64,000 bases of DNA, taken from NCBI RefSeq assembly GCF_018812025.1, contig NC_063050.1, positions 13,371,037 to 13,435,036 of the forward strand, in the 5' to 3' direction. Within the stretch, counting starts at the first letter, position 1; every line of letters starts with the position of its first letter. The notes below the pieces were generated by a model. The model worked only from the letters and a program-made list of their open reading frames with translations, ran no database searches and was not told the origin of the DNA. The position numbers and the translations under genes were made by a program. Source of the DNA: Megalobrama amblycephala (lineage: Eukaryota; Chordata; Actinopteri; Cypriniformes; Xenocyprididae). Positions 12,866 to 23,674 of this stretch are shown piece after piece.

Positions 12866-13135
12866 ACTTCATTCTTACTAGTAAGAATGAAGTTTTTACT
12901 AGTAAGAATGAAGTTGTTACTAGTAAGAATGTAGTTGTTACTAGTAAGAATGAAGTTTTTACTAGTAAGAATGAAGTTGTTACTAGTAAGAATGAAGTTT
13001 TTACTAGTAAGAATGAAGTTTTTACTAGTAAGAATGAAGTTGTTACTAGTAAGAATGTAGTTTTTACTAGTAAGAATGAAGTTGTTACTAGTAAGAATGA
13101 AGTTTTTACTAATAAAAATGAAGTTTTTACTAGCA
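12866..13135. repeat. 21-bp tandem array (ACTAGT + AAGAATGAAG + T-run)
   Basis: About a dozen head-to-tail copies of a 21-base unit of the form ACTAGTAAGAATGAAG plus five T/G bases, ending near 13135. Because 21 is divisible by 3, several frames stay open and give repetitive heptapeptides; these are artefacts, not a protein. Confidence 0.85.
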
Positions 13136-13765
13136 AGAATTGTATTTCTGATATGTGAAATTGGAATTTCAACTAGTAAGAACTCAATTCTTGATATCAA
13201 CAATTGAATTTGAATGGCAGCCTATGGTGACATTTCACTAGTGAAAATACAATTACAGATATCAAGAATTCTAGTTTTTACTAGTGGAAATTCAAATGTT
13301 GATATCAAGAATTAACATTTCCACTAGTAAAAACTTCATTCTTACTAGTAAAAACTTCATTTTTACTAGTAAAAACTACATTCTTACTAGTAAAAACTTC
13401 ATTCTTACTAGTAAGAATGAAGTTTTTACTAGTGGAAATGTAATTCTTGATATCAACAATTCAGTTCTTGATATCAGGAATTACATTTCCACTAGTAACA
13501 ATGTTCATTCTTGATATCAACATTTGAATTTCCACTAGTAAAAACCAGAATTCTTGATATCTGTAATTGTATTTTCACTAGTGAAATGTCACCATAGGCT
13601 GCCATTCAACAACAACTGAATTGTTGATATCAAGAATTAAATTGTTGATATCAAGAAGTAACATTGTTACTAGTGGAAATGTAATTCCTGATATCAAGAA
13701 CTGAATTGTTGATATCAAGAATTCATATCCTGAGATGTGAATAAAAATCAAAACGGCTTGCCATA

Positions 13766-14040
13766 GAAATTGCTGATAACAGTTCTGTAAAGTCCTCCAC
13801 AAAGGCTGGAGAGTATTTTGGAGGCCTGTAAATAACTATAAGTAGAATGCGAGGAGCACCTTTTAACACAATACCCAAGTATTCGAAAGACAAGTAATCA
13901 CCAAATGACACTTGCTTGCATTGATAGACAAACAAACAATGAAAATAAGTCAGTTCTTTCCATTGACTGTTTTTTCTGTAGCCAGTATTGGAAAGTCTGG
14001 AGAGGACCACTTATCTGTGGAGAGGACTCAGATTTTCCAA
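13766..14040 (-). mobile_element. L2 LINE, 5' endonuclease fragment
   Basis: The minus strand encodes CKQVSFGDYLSFEYLGIVLK and RILLIVIYRPPKYSPAFVED, the L2 endonuclease segment directly upstream of the part at 8825. It is the same copy as 6110-8825, displaced by the 4.94-kb insertion. The element fades out near 14040, so it is 5'-truncated. Confidence 0.8.
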
Positions 14041-14183
14041 GTGGTGCAGTCTGGTTATTTTTGTACTGCTATACAATTTAAAAAGTAGAATTTAATAAAT
14101 TACTAACCCTTAACATACCATTAATTATGAACTATTCTGGATCACTGTGTTTGAGTATTTATATTTTGACCAATCCAGAAGTA

Positions 14184-14273
14184 TTTGAGACCATTTCCAG
14201 AAGTAAAGTAGTGATGAATCACAATACTAATATTCTAATTCATCACTACTTTACTTCTGGAAATGGTCTCAAA
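14184..14273. repeat. Perfect 36-bp inverted repeat (hairpin)
   Basis: The arm at 14184-14219 starts TTTGAGACCATTTCC and is repeated exactly in inverse orientation at 14238-14273 with an 18-base AT-rich loop. It abuts the start of the adjoining MITE. Confidence 0.85.
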
Positions 14274-14421
14274 CTCAATTCCTGGAGGGCATCCTGTAGA
14301 ATTCAACACACCTGATCCAGCAAATCAAGCTCTTCAGGATTACTACAAACTTCCAGGCAGGAGAGTTGGAGTTGGTTGAAGCTAAACTCTGCAGGACATG
14401 TCCCTCCAGGAGCAGAGTTTG
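14270..14421. mobile_element. Short hAT-like MITE
   Basis: Imperfect terminal repeats CAAACTCAATTCCTGGAGGG and the complement of CAAACTCTGCTCCTGGAGGG enclose about 150 bases, typical of a common fish MITE family that carries CTGGAGGG at both ends. Superfamily assignment is from memory of the family and is not proven. Confidence 0.55.
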
Positions 14422-15030
14422 CTGGCCGTTTAATACATACATTACTTAACAAAACCTATATGTTTATTATCGTGACTAATATCCTCTAGATGTCAGTCTG
14501 AACACACATGAAATATCAGTTATAATGTCAGTTATAATAATAAAATAAACAGCAGCTATGAGAGAAATGTTTATTTGAGATCTCAGTCTTTTAAACACTA
14601 CAAAAATGATTAAGTTCCTCCAGTAAAGATACAGTAGAATAAAATCCAGTCAACAGAGCGTCAGACATGACAGAGAAACTGAGACTTTAATACAATCAGA
14701 TTCAGACTGAACTGAGTTTAACATGAAAATACTGCTTAACTGTGAAATTAACATACATAAATTCAATTTTAATACTCCAGTGAAGCAGTTTCAACAAGTT
14801 TTCTCCTAAAATGCATTTGCTTATGAAGCACAATCATAAAATATGACATGCAGGCTAAAATATAGATGTACAAAAATAATTCTGCAAACTCTTATAAGCT
14901 CAATTACAATATACAGTTTAATAAATCAGAATGTTATTGATGATGAAATGATGTTCATGAGCTGATGATGATGGGCAGTTTCTGAGGAGCTTCAGTTGTT
15001 TCATATTAGCAGTAATACAGTGAGGAGAGT

Positions 15031-16741
15031 TTAATGTGGATCTGCTGAAGTCACTGCTAGAGTCTCATATTCAGAAGATCTGGACTGAAGCTCAAGAGCC
15101 GTGTAGGTGTCATCAGGAGCTCTGGACTGAACAGACTGTGAGAGACAGATCAACAAACAGCCTGTTTATGTGTGGATCTGCTGAATCTGACTGTAAAAAG
15201 TGTTGGAGACATTTACTGACTGCGATTGTGCTGTAAATGTCAGCAGATGTTCTGGACGCTGGATCCAGAGCTGTGTATGTATCGTCACTCGCGTCAGCCG
15301 TCTATAGAGAGAGATTTCTGCACTTATATTGCTTCATGTACACTATTGTATTCATAGTTCAATACAACAATACAATCACACTGTGTTTCAGTTGTAGATG
15401 GAGGAGTGTGTTTGTCGACTCGCCTGCTTTTGATTCACGTCTTCAGATCCACCTTCTCTCCTCTTCTTCCTCCTGAAAACAGAAAACGATTAGAAATGTA
15501 TTAAAATATATTAAAAAAGAAAATGATTGAAATAGAGTCCATTTACTTTAGATGTGAGATTGATTTTTGTAGATTTCTTAGTGAATTGACTTAGATTTAG
15601 TGTGCAGATAAACTTCACTTACTTTATGAATACGATGATGATGATGATGATGATGATGATGAAGATCAATCCTCCACATCCCGCTACGATCCCAGAAACT
15701 GTGTGCAGAGCAGCTCTCTGAACCCCTGAAACAAGATGATCATGAAGATCATTTCACACGTGAGACAGATGAACCTGAAAGAGTGTCTGCTGATGGACAG
15801 ATGATCTACATGAAATACATGTAAAATACAGAAATATATATTTATTGTTACCAACGATTACTGAAGTGAATCTCTAAGTAGAAATCAAGAGATTTTATTT
15901 GAGAGATGAGATCTGAAAGGTGAAAATCTGAACTGATGCACAATAAACAATTTTATATTTACTGATTCATCAACTTTAGATTCATGGCGAGCCTCTAATC
16001 ACAGACTCTTGATTCATCAATTCATTTTACTTTAGTAAGAATAAATCATGTTTAATCATGCAGTCTGACATTTTAAAACAAAACTGAACTAAAATTTATT
16101 CTGAATAATCTGAGATTCTCTGATATTAATGATTCAGTTTGTACTCACATTAAACTTTAAGATAAACAGGTGGAGAGATCAGATGATCATGTCCTCTTAC
16201 AGCACATCTGTAGTTTCCTTCATCAGAACGACTGACTGACTGCAGATGAAGCTGATTCTCTTTCTCAATTCCTTCAGTGACTCTCTGTGTGTTTCTGAAC
16301 CAGATGAATGTTGTTTGTTCAGTCAGAGAGCAGCTGCTTTTACATGTCAGAGTGACTGAATCTCCCTCTTTCACTCTCTGCTGTGTCTCCACCTGCAGGT
16401 CTGACACAACAACAACAACAACAACAACAACAACTCTCATTTTGAATAACAACATAAAGTTATAACAATGTAAACCAGGGCTAGCCAGGTATTCAGTTTA
16501 GTTTCTGCCAACCTTGGGTTTTAGGCACCAAGAAAGTATTCTTAATATTTGTTGGAGCTCCAAAATAGGGCGTAACTTCCTCCAATTGACAGAGAGGCAC
16601 ATGACACACATGCATGCTTTTTTTTTTTTTTTTTTCCACAATCCAGTTCAGCATAAACTCCACCCTGCAGCCAATTCATGTCAATCACAGTGCTGATTTC
16701 CTACGCAATGCTACAGGCAATGCTAAACCCTAAACCTACCC

Positions 16742-16781
<40 letters not shown>

Positions 16782-17228
16782 ATTCTTTATCAACAACATG
16801 AAGTGCATTAAATATGCATAAAACATGAAGGGGTTCTGATGGAACCGCAGGAGGTTTATGAGTTTAATGAAGAGTTATTATTTAAATAATAAAAAAATCC
16901 CTGCATTGCATGTAAATATGAAATAATGTGAATTACATTTTAATCTAAAATGTAATTTAAACTAATTACAAGTACTTAATTTTTTTAATGTGATGATGTA
17001 ATCCAGATCACATGATCACATCAGTTTCTACACAGCACTGTATACGGCTTGACTCTCATTCATACATACAGTATTTGAGGCGCTACTGTAAGCTGCTGTG
17101 AGAACGGGACATTTCCACACTCACACAAGTAAATCCAGTCGTCATTCCCAAAAACGGACAGTGTGAACCCAGCCTCACTTCAGTGTGATAAAGAATGAAT
17201 AAGGTGGCAGTTACATAACAAATTATCT

Positions 17229-17278
<50 letters not shown>

Positions 17279-20200
17279 CTGTGGTCTATTTCTGAGACTT
17301 CACGAGTTTTACCTGTGACGTCAAGCTGAACTCCAGGAATCCCCGTCCATTTTCCACCATCAATGTTTGTAGTAAATCTGCAGTAGTAGACGTGTTTATC
17401 AGCTTCTGTTACATCCGTCAAAGTGATGCTGGAAGTGTCTTTATCTTCACTGTGATACTGAACTCTTCCTCTTTTTCTTTGGTCATTTCTCAGGTCAGGT
17501 AGTTCTCCATCAGTTATAGCAGGTTTGGTCCAGTAGACTGTACTGATCACATGACCAGGAGGATATTTTAAAGTACAGGATATTTTCACTGTTGATCCCT
17601 TTAATGCACAAACATATGAAGGGCTGTAATTCACTCTCCAATCCTGCTGACCATCAACCCCTGAAACACAGAAATTAGGAAAATAATTAAAGACAGTTTC
17701 AGCAACAAACACAGAAAACTTTCATTTTCTTCTGCACTTTTTACAACACACTACTAAATATTATTTTCCCAATTTCTGTGGGCCTACAATAGATTTACAT
17801 ATTCAACAAATGGAATTTAGAAATTCCAAGTGTGTGAAATATTTCACTGTTAATGAATCAGTTTGTACTCACAATCTACTTTGAGATAAACAGGTGGAGA
17901 GTGAAGATGTTCATTTCCTCTTACGGCACATCTGTAGTATCCAGTATCAGAACGACTGACTGACTGAAGATGAAGCTGATTCTCTTTCTCAATTCCTTCA
18001 GTGAATCTCAGTGTGTTTCTGTACCAGATGAATGTTGTTTGTTCAGTCAGAGAGCAGCTGCTTTTACATGTCAGAGTGACTGAATCTCCCTCTTTCACTC
18101 TCTGCTGTGTCTCCACCTGCAGGTCTGACACAACAACAACAACAACAACTGATTCACTGTCAGCTTAAAGTGAGACTCAATAATAATCAGTCACCCTTGT
18201 GTTGTTCTAAAGCCACACGACCTCCTTTTTTCAGAATGCTGAAAAAAATTCAACCAAAAAAAAAAAAAATCCTGCTTGCAACTGTTTAATAGCAATTAAA
18301 CTGAACACAAAATGAAATGTGAACGGTGATGTTCTTCAGACATCAGAAAACATTCCCTCACAACTTGTACCATTCAGGAGTTCACAAGGCATACAACAGG
18401 GTTTGATGAGAAACCTTAGTGCAGTTTATTACTGAGTGAAAATCTTGACTTTGCATGAGAGTTTTTGAGAACAGCAGTTCAGACTGAGAACTGACAACCA
18501 GAAAACATTGAAGAAGTACAACTTTTCCTTCCTTTTTTAAAATTGTATTAATTTTTTGTGGCTGAGCTCCCTCATTGAGCTTTTTTGCCAGTTAGTGCAT
18601 TTTGTGTTGATTCTTTGTGGAAATAAGTCATAAGTCACATAATTTTAACCAGTTTTTCAGACTTCTGGTTGGAGCGGCGCCATGTAAAGATGTAGAGCTG
18701 TCGAGCTCCTCATGAGCAACTAAAAAATTCCATTTATATTGCTTTTATTTTATTGCCTGATGCTGTTCACGTGAGCAGAACGACACATCCATGTGATGCT
18801 GACACAGAAGCATCACACGGATGTGTCGGCAATAATGAGCCGGCGTTTGGATGTAGAACCTGGAAATGCTGCACTGTCTATACAACGTAAACAGCATATA
18901 CTGTAAAAAAAATAAATCGTAAAAAATGGTCAGTGACTGTCAGCTACGGCTGCCAAACAAACCTTAAAATTAAAGTAAAATATTCTAATTTAAGTAAAGT
19001 GTAAAAAACTTTAATAGAAATTTTCATTAAAATGTTTCTACTGAAAAACAATGTTATTTACAGGTATTCCCTGAATTATTATAATAAAACACCTTCACTG
19101 CAAAACACAATCTTTAAAAAAAAAAAAAAAAAAAAAAACGGTCAAATGACTTTCAGCAACGGCTGCCAATCAAAGCCTGTAAAATAAATGTAAAATATTC
19201 TAATTTAAATAAAGTGCAAAACACTCTTACAGAAAAAACACTGTTGTTTTACACGTATATCTTAAATTGTTACTAACAAAAGACATTCACTGTAAAATGT
19301 GAATCTCTTGTATTTAACCAGAAAGAGCACACATGAATGAATTAATATAACTATATGTTACTCCCTCTGAAAATAAAGCAATATGCAGCACAACACCAGT
19401 GTTTTCTGGCTCATCCTGGACTGAAGCACAGGCTCTACTCTCCAGCACAATGGTGACCCACAAAACACACGATACAGAAACACTTTAAATCCCAACAGAA
19501 CATGAAACACTAACAGATCTCTCAAGATCTAAGCATCTTCACTTATTACAGTCCATTTTCATTCAGTTATTTCATATTAAAGTTCTTATCGAGAATTAAC
19601 AGTTTCCGTTCTGGTGGTCAGAGCTTGCTTTATTTGGGCTCTTGACTCTTGACTCTTTGACATTAGAAATTAGAAAAAGAAAAAAAAAAACCTCAGATCC
19701 CTGATTAAATTATTTAATATTAGTTGTAATGTAAAATGCAAATACTACTGCAGTGCTGTAATACTATAAACAATTTTATTAACTCATTATGCAGAAAATG
19801 TTCTGTCAAAGTCATGCAGACCAGCGTATGAATCTCAACAATGGTGACAAAAAAACATCATCACAACATCACAAAACAAGCTACTAAAGTCACAAAAAAA
19901 GCTTCATTGATTGTCACCATTGTTGAGATTCATATATTGATTATTGATCCCCCCCCCCCATTTTCTACATAATGATTTATTATAATATTACTTTCAAACA
20001 AACTTCAACATCTAAAACTCTAATGTCAATAAAAACTTCTGTACACATTTGATAAAAATAAAGTTCATCTTGTTTGTAATAATGGAGCTTGACTTCAACA
20101 CGATTTTCACTTTCAACCAAAATTTTATATCGGAACAATGTTGGAGTCCAGTCTCTGCTGGGAAACTTCCCGCTAAAACTTTATAAGAATGTTAGGAGAT

Positions 20201-21092
20201 GATGTTCTATCAATGTTATCACTAAACATGTTTAGAATGTTTTTTAGAGGATGTTATCCTACCTTTCAGGAGAACATTCCGGTAACAAAAATAAATCTAG
20301 CTGCTCAAAACATTACAAGAACTTAATATAATATTCTCAGAACATTCTAGAACAATAGAATTTCTGTCTGTGGTGACCTCACATTGTGACCATAGTATGA
20401 GCACACAGTGAGTGTGTTGTGAGGTTACACTGTTAGATCACTGTGAATTCAATTTGTTGAATGAGTAATATGTGTGTTTCTGTGGTCTATTTCTGAGAGT
20501 TCACTAGTTTTACCTGTGACATCAAGCTGAACTCCAGGAATCCCCATCCAATTTCCACCATCAATGTTTGTAGTAAATCTGCAGTAGTAGACGTGTTTAT
20601 CAGCTTCTGTTACTTTCGTCAAAGTGATGCTGTGAGTGTCTTTATCTTCACTCAAACACTGAATCCCTCCTCTCTCCTCTGGATCTGAACACAGATCAGG
20701 TGATTCTCCATCAGTTACAACATGTTTGGTCCAGAAGGCTGTTCTGATCACATGACCATGAGGATATTTTAAAGTACAGGATATTTTCACTTTTGTTCCC
20801 TTTAATGCACAAACATATGAAGGGCTGTAATTCACTCCCCGATCCTGCTGACCATCAACCCCTGAAACACAGAAACGAGAAATGAAGAGACTTTCAGGTG
20901 TTTTAAACAAATAACTTTTCACTTTTGACCATTTTTATGTCAGCTGACAGTAAAACACTGATGTCAGTTTGTAAGTGTGAAGATCTCAGTCATCTTTTGT
21001 TCAAATATCTGTATAGTGAGTGAAACTGAAGACTCACCCGCAGTCATGATCACTACGATCAGAGGAAGAGACTTTATGAGAGACGACACCAT
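15031..21092 (-). CDS. Gene B: CD22/Siglec-like receptor V-C-V-C-TM-tail with premature stop
   Basis: Nine coding exons, all phase-compatible: signal peptide 21038-21092 (MVSSLIKSLPL...); V 20514-20861; C2-like 17873-18124 (DLQVETQQRVKEGDSVTLTC ... YRCAVRG); second V 17313-17660; second C2-like 16149-16400; TM 15623-15725; cytoplasmic 15424-15472; tyrosine exons 15221-15301 and 15031-15126, stop at 15031. Tail motifs are DTYTALD, DIYSTIA, DTYTALE and SEYETLA; the last fits the ITIM pattern SxYxxL. The full frame would give 527 residues. However, exon 16149-16400 has TAA at 16150-16152, just before its donor, which predicts a 417-residue protein without TM. Skipping this 1-1 exon keeps frame. 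Donor after 15424 is GC rather than GT. The V and C exons are two near-duplicate pairs. Its role as an inhibitory leukocyte receptor is inferred from the family. Confidence 0.75.
15623..15725 (-). other. Gene B TM exon containing an ATC/GAT microsatellite
   Basis: The exon encodes VQRAALHTVSGIVAGCGGL followed by FIIIIIIIIIVFIK. The isoleucine run is a direct translation of a GAT/ATC triplet repeat at about 15633-15660. The paralogous exon in gene F (55140-55230) lacks the expansion and reads LIFIISIIIFIM. Confidence 0.8.
16149..16400 (-). other. Gene B second C2 exon with in-frame TAA
   Basis: Identical in layout to exon 17873-18124, but the last codons read GTT TAA T before GTGAGT where the sister exon reads GTA GAT T. 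The reading frame is fixed by the DLQVETQQ start and both Cys. Either this is a pseudogene lesion, or it makes a soluble form. Confidence 0.75.
17230..17273. repeat. (GT)n microsatellite
   Basis: About 22 GT units next to the second V exon of gene B, on the intron side of its donor. Confidence 0.95.
18195..20440. other. Gene B intron 3: transposon remnants, no exon seen
   Basis: Holds two tandem copies of a ~240-base block sharing CTGTAAAA..., CGGCTGCCAA and TAAAATATTCTAATTTAA (about 18900-19090 and 19085-19285), in the style of DNA-transposon arms. An inverted pair CAACAATGGTGACA / TGTCACCATTGTTG occurs at 19838 and 19914, and a poly-A run near 19116. I find no Ig exon. Confidence 0.5.
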
Positions 21093-21433
21093 AGTGACTT
21101 CTGCAATCAGAAAACTGACAATTATCACATTATGAGCCTCATCTCTATACAACATCACAAACTCTATTTGACAGATAAAGCACATGATGATTTCAGAATA
21201 ATTCACGGCTCATTGAAGGCTTGACGTGAACTGATGATGTTTCTCATGTCAGGCCTCGTGTGTCTAAAGAGCTTCACACAATATTTACACATGAATCTAC
21301 AACAGATATTGAGCTTCTGGAGCTCAAATCACTTCATCAAATCAACATTCACCTAAAACAGTTTGATAAATATCAGTTGTAGCCCTACTGAATTATTTTA
21401 ACTCATAAACAATAATGGTAACAATGTTCTTAC

Positions 21434-21530
21434 CGCTCTGCAGTGTCAGTGTGTCAGTGTCGACGCACAAATGACAAAATCATCATCAGTTTAAGCCGTC
21501 AAACGCCTGCAGTTTTCACACTTTATAAAG
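21434..21530 (-). promoter_or_regulatory. Gene B core promoter and noncoding exon 1
   Basis: TATA box CTTTATAAAG at 21521-21530 and first-exon donor GTAAGA at 21428-21433, matching gene A base for base in most positions. Confidence 0.5.
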
Positions 21531-21757
21531 TGCAGCTAAATGTTGGTCTTCCTCTTCTTGGTGATGTGTGACCATCATCTCAACTACACAAGAACAACTG
21601 GAGAAGAGAGTTAATGTCTCCAGATGTCAAACACAAGCTTTATCTCTGTAGAGCTCACTATTGTTAAATCTTTGTGAGAGAATATGTGAAAGATGTTTGC
21701 TTTGAGAAAGAACAGTTAAAGATGAGCAGCATCAGAGGTCAAGCTTTACCACTCTTA

Positions 21758-21768
21758 GTTTCACTTCC
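21758..21768 (-). promoter_or_regulatory. Ets-IRF composite element upstream of gene B
   Basis: Minus strand GGAAGTGAAAC, identical to the site upstream of gene A and at a similar distance from the TATA box. Confidence 0.45.
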
Positions 21769-21981
21769 TCTTCCTCTTTCTCACACAAACTTTGTGTTTG
21801 ACACATGAAGTGGTGGACGACACACACACACACACTCGTACCACAGTCTTAACCATCAGCAACTACATTGTGTTTAAGTGGGTCAGTGCCAGTTTCTGAC
21901 AGAAAACACATGCATTGAGACACCAGACTGACAACAGATACAGGAAAAATAGTATTGACAGTCCAAAAAAACACAAATACA

Positions 21982-21984
<3 letters not shown>

Positions 21985-22050
<66 letters not shown>
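21985..22050. repeat. (TA)n microsatellite
   Basis: An uninterrupted TA tract. Open frames of Tyr-Ile repeats here are artefacts. Confidence 0.95.
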
Positions 22051-22053
<3 letters not shown>

Positions 22054-22054
22054 T

Positions 22055-23670
22055 GGAATTGAATTCACTACTCACTTCCATTGACTTTACTGTCATCTAG
22101 TGGCCAAAAAGATGTAGTGCACTTTACTGCCCATCACTGCAGCTGTTTTTACATCTGGACTCGTGTGTATAAAACTTCTCAGAAATGTTATTGAGAGTTG
22201 TCTTTATCTTTGACTAAAGTGTTAAAAATGTTACAAGGACTTTTTTAAGAGTAGGAGACTTTTATAAAGAAGCTAAAAGCAACTGTTAGTAAAGTGTAAG
22301 ACTGATTCTTAAGTGCTGTTTCATTTGTTTCATTTGTGATGATGAAATGAAACATGAAATTGTGCAGACATTATTATAAGAAATTATGAACACATGCAAA
22401 ACGAGAGGACCAATGAAATATTAAAAACGGATTATGTTTTTATTAGTCAATGTGTGCTTTTTTTCTTTCTTTCTTTTTTTAGCTTTTAGTTTTTCTGAAA
22501 CCTGTAGCTGTAGTTTGGCTTTTTGCCAAAAATGTTGTCAGATAAATACTTTTCTTAGTTTAGTGTTTTACTCTTCCCTCATATTTTAAAACATTTAAAT
22601 AATATAAACATAAAAAATATAAATACTTTAATCATATTTTGATGGTTTGAGCAAAATTGTTGTGTCATTAAAAACCCCTTCGCACATCAGTTTTGGTCAC
22701 TACTATCTGTTTGGTGTGGTAAGTTTAGCACTAGTGCTCTTTAAGAGCCTGTTTACTGTGACTGATGAGCTCAAATCATCACCACTGCTGCATTCTTACA
22801 GTCACCAAAACATGTAATTACTGTTTTCATTTCTACAGTCAGAGCATTGATTTATAGAGTGGGAGAAGTTATTACATTTAAAGTTGTAAAAAGTTTATTC
22901 AAAGTTATTACATTTATTATAATGTATTAAATGTATTAATTATTGTTTAAGTAATACTACATTTATTTAAATTTATTACATTTCTTATTAGGTCAGAAAG
23001 CATGTGTCTCTTCTACCATCTTGTTACTAGGTTAGGAGACCTCTCCAGCTCTCCTAAATAAATTAGTCTTGACACTTTATGAATCACTCTTAAATCTAGG
23101 AAATGCCTGAAATTGTTTGAGATTCAGTTTCATTCAGACAGTTCACTCGTGCACTGTAGCGGTTTTTCATATTGTATCTGGATACTTTATTACACAAAAA
23201 AAAAGCGCTGGATGAAGTGATATTTACAGTCCACAATATGTATGCGATGAAGCAGCTGCAGCTTGTGAATAAGCAACACACTCTGGTAAAAACAATTTAT
23301 ACAGACCATCTATATCTAAAACAGTAACACACACACACAAAAGAGCTTCACTCGGAAATAAATCACTAAATGGCAGTAAAGTTAGTTGCAACTTCCATTT
23401 CACGCCTCATTCAGGAGATTTCAGATGAGGAGTTTGTCGACACGATGTTTTCAGCAGTTCAGATGTTTGTGATCAGATGCTCAAATTCTTCATGTGACAT
23501 TGATGCTGCTGTAGATCACAGAGGAATCATCCGATCTGTTCAATAAGTGTAAAAAACACTAAATAAGATGAACCAGATGAATGCGTACACATGAAACACT
23601 GTTCCTCTGAGTTTAGGGTTCGTTCACATCTGTAACCGTATCGAGTGAAGTGTAAATAATGAAGTGCGCC
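22055..23670. other. Intergenic region between genes B and C; nothing recognised
   Basis: AT-rich sequence without Ig, TM or transposon coding motifs. It could contain the last noncoding or short coding exon of gene C, because the donor at 23674 implies a further 3' exon, but I cannot pick one out. Confidence 0.4.
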
Positions 23671-23674
23671 TCAC

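Larger units (their letters stand above)
8826..13765. mobile_element. 4.94-kb non-autonomous DNA transposon with ACTAGT/GATATC palindrome arrays
   Basis: The boundaries are exact. The element starts TATGGCAAGCCG and ends CGGCTTGCCATA, and both flanks carry a 6-bp duplication GAAATT (8820-8825 and 13766-13771). Removing the element and one GAAATT rejoins the L2 endonuclease frame. The outer ~1 kb on each side consists of spaced 6-bp palindromes, GATATC and ACTAGT, roughly alternating every 15-25 bases within AATT-rich spacers. Blocks of the left side recur inverted on the right, for example the segment with CACCATAGGCTGCCATTCAA at about 9328 and again at 13215 and 13585. No transposase frame is visible. 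Termini and 6-bp TSD do not let me assign a superfamily with certainty. Confidence 0.75.

Noticed and set aside
12840..13140. CRISPR-like spaced repeats
   Set aside because: Units are head-to-tail without unique spacers, inside a eukaryotic transposon.
12805..13203. Open frame of repeated heptapeptides
   Set aside because: It is only the translation of the 21-bp tandem array; overlapping frames on the same strand are equally open and equally repetitive.
15036..15476. Plus-strand open frames over the gene B tail
   Set aside because: They are shadows of the minus-strand tyrosine exons; the minus strand has phase-consistent splicing and a matching copy in gene F.
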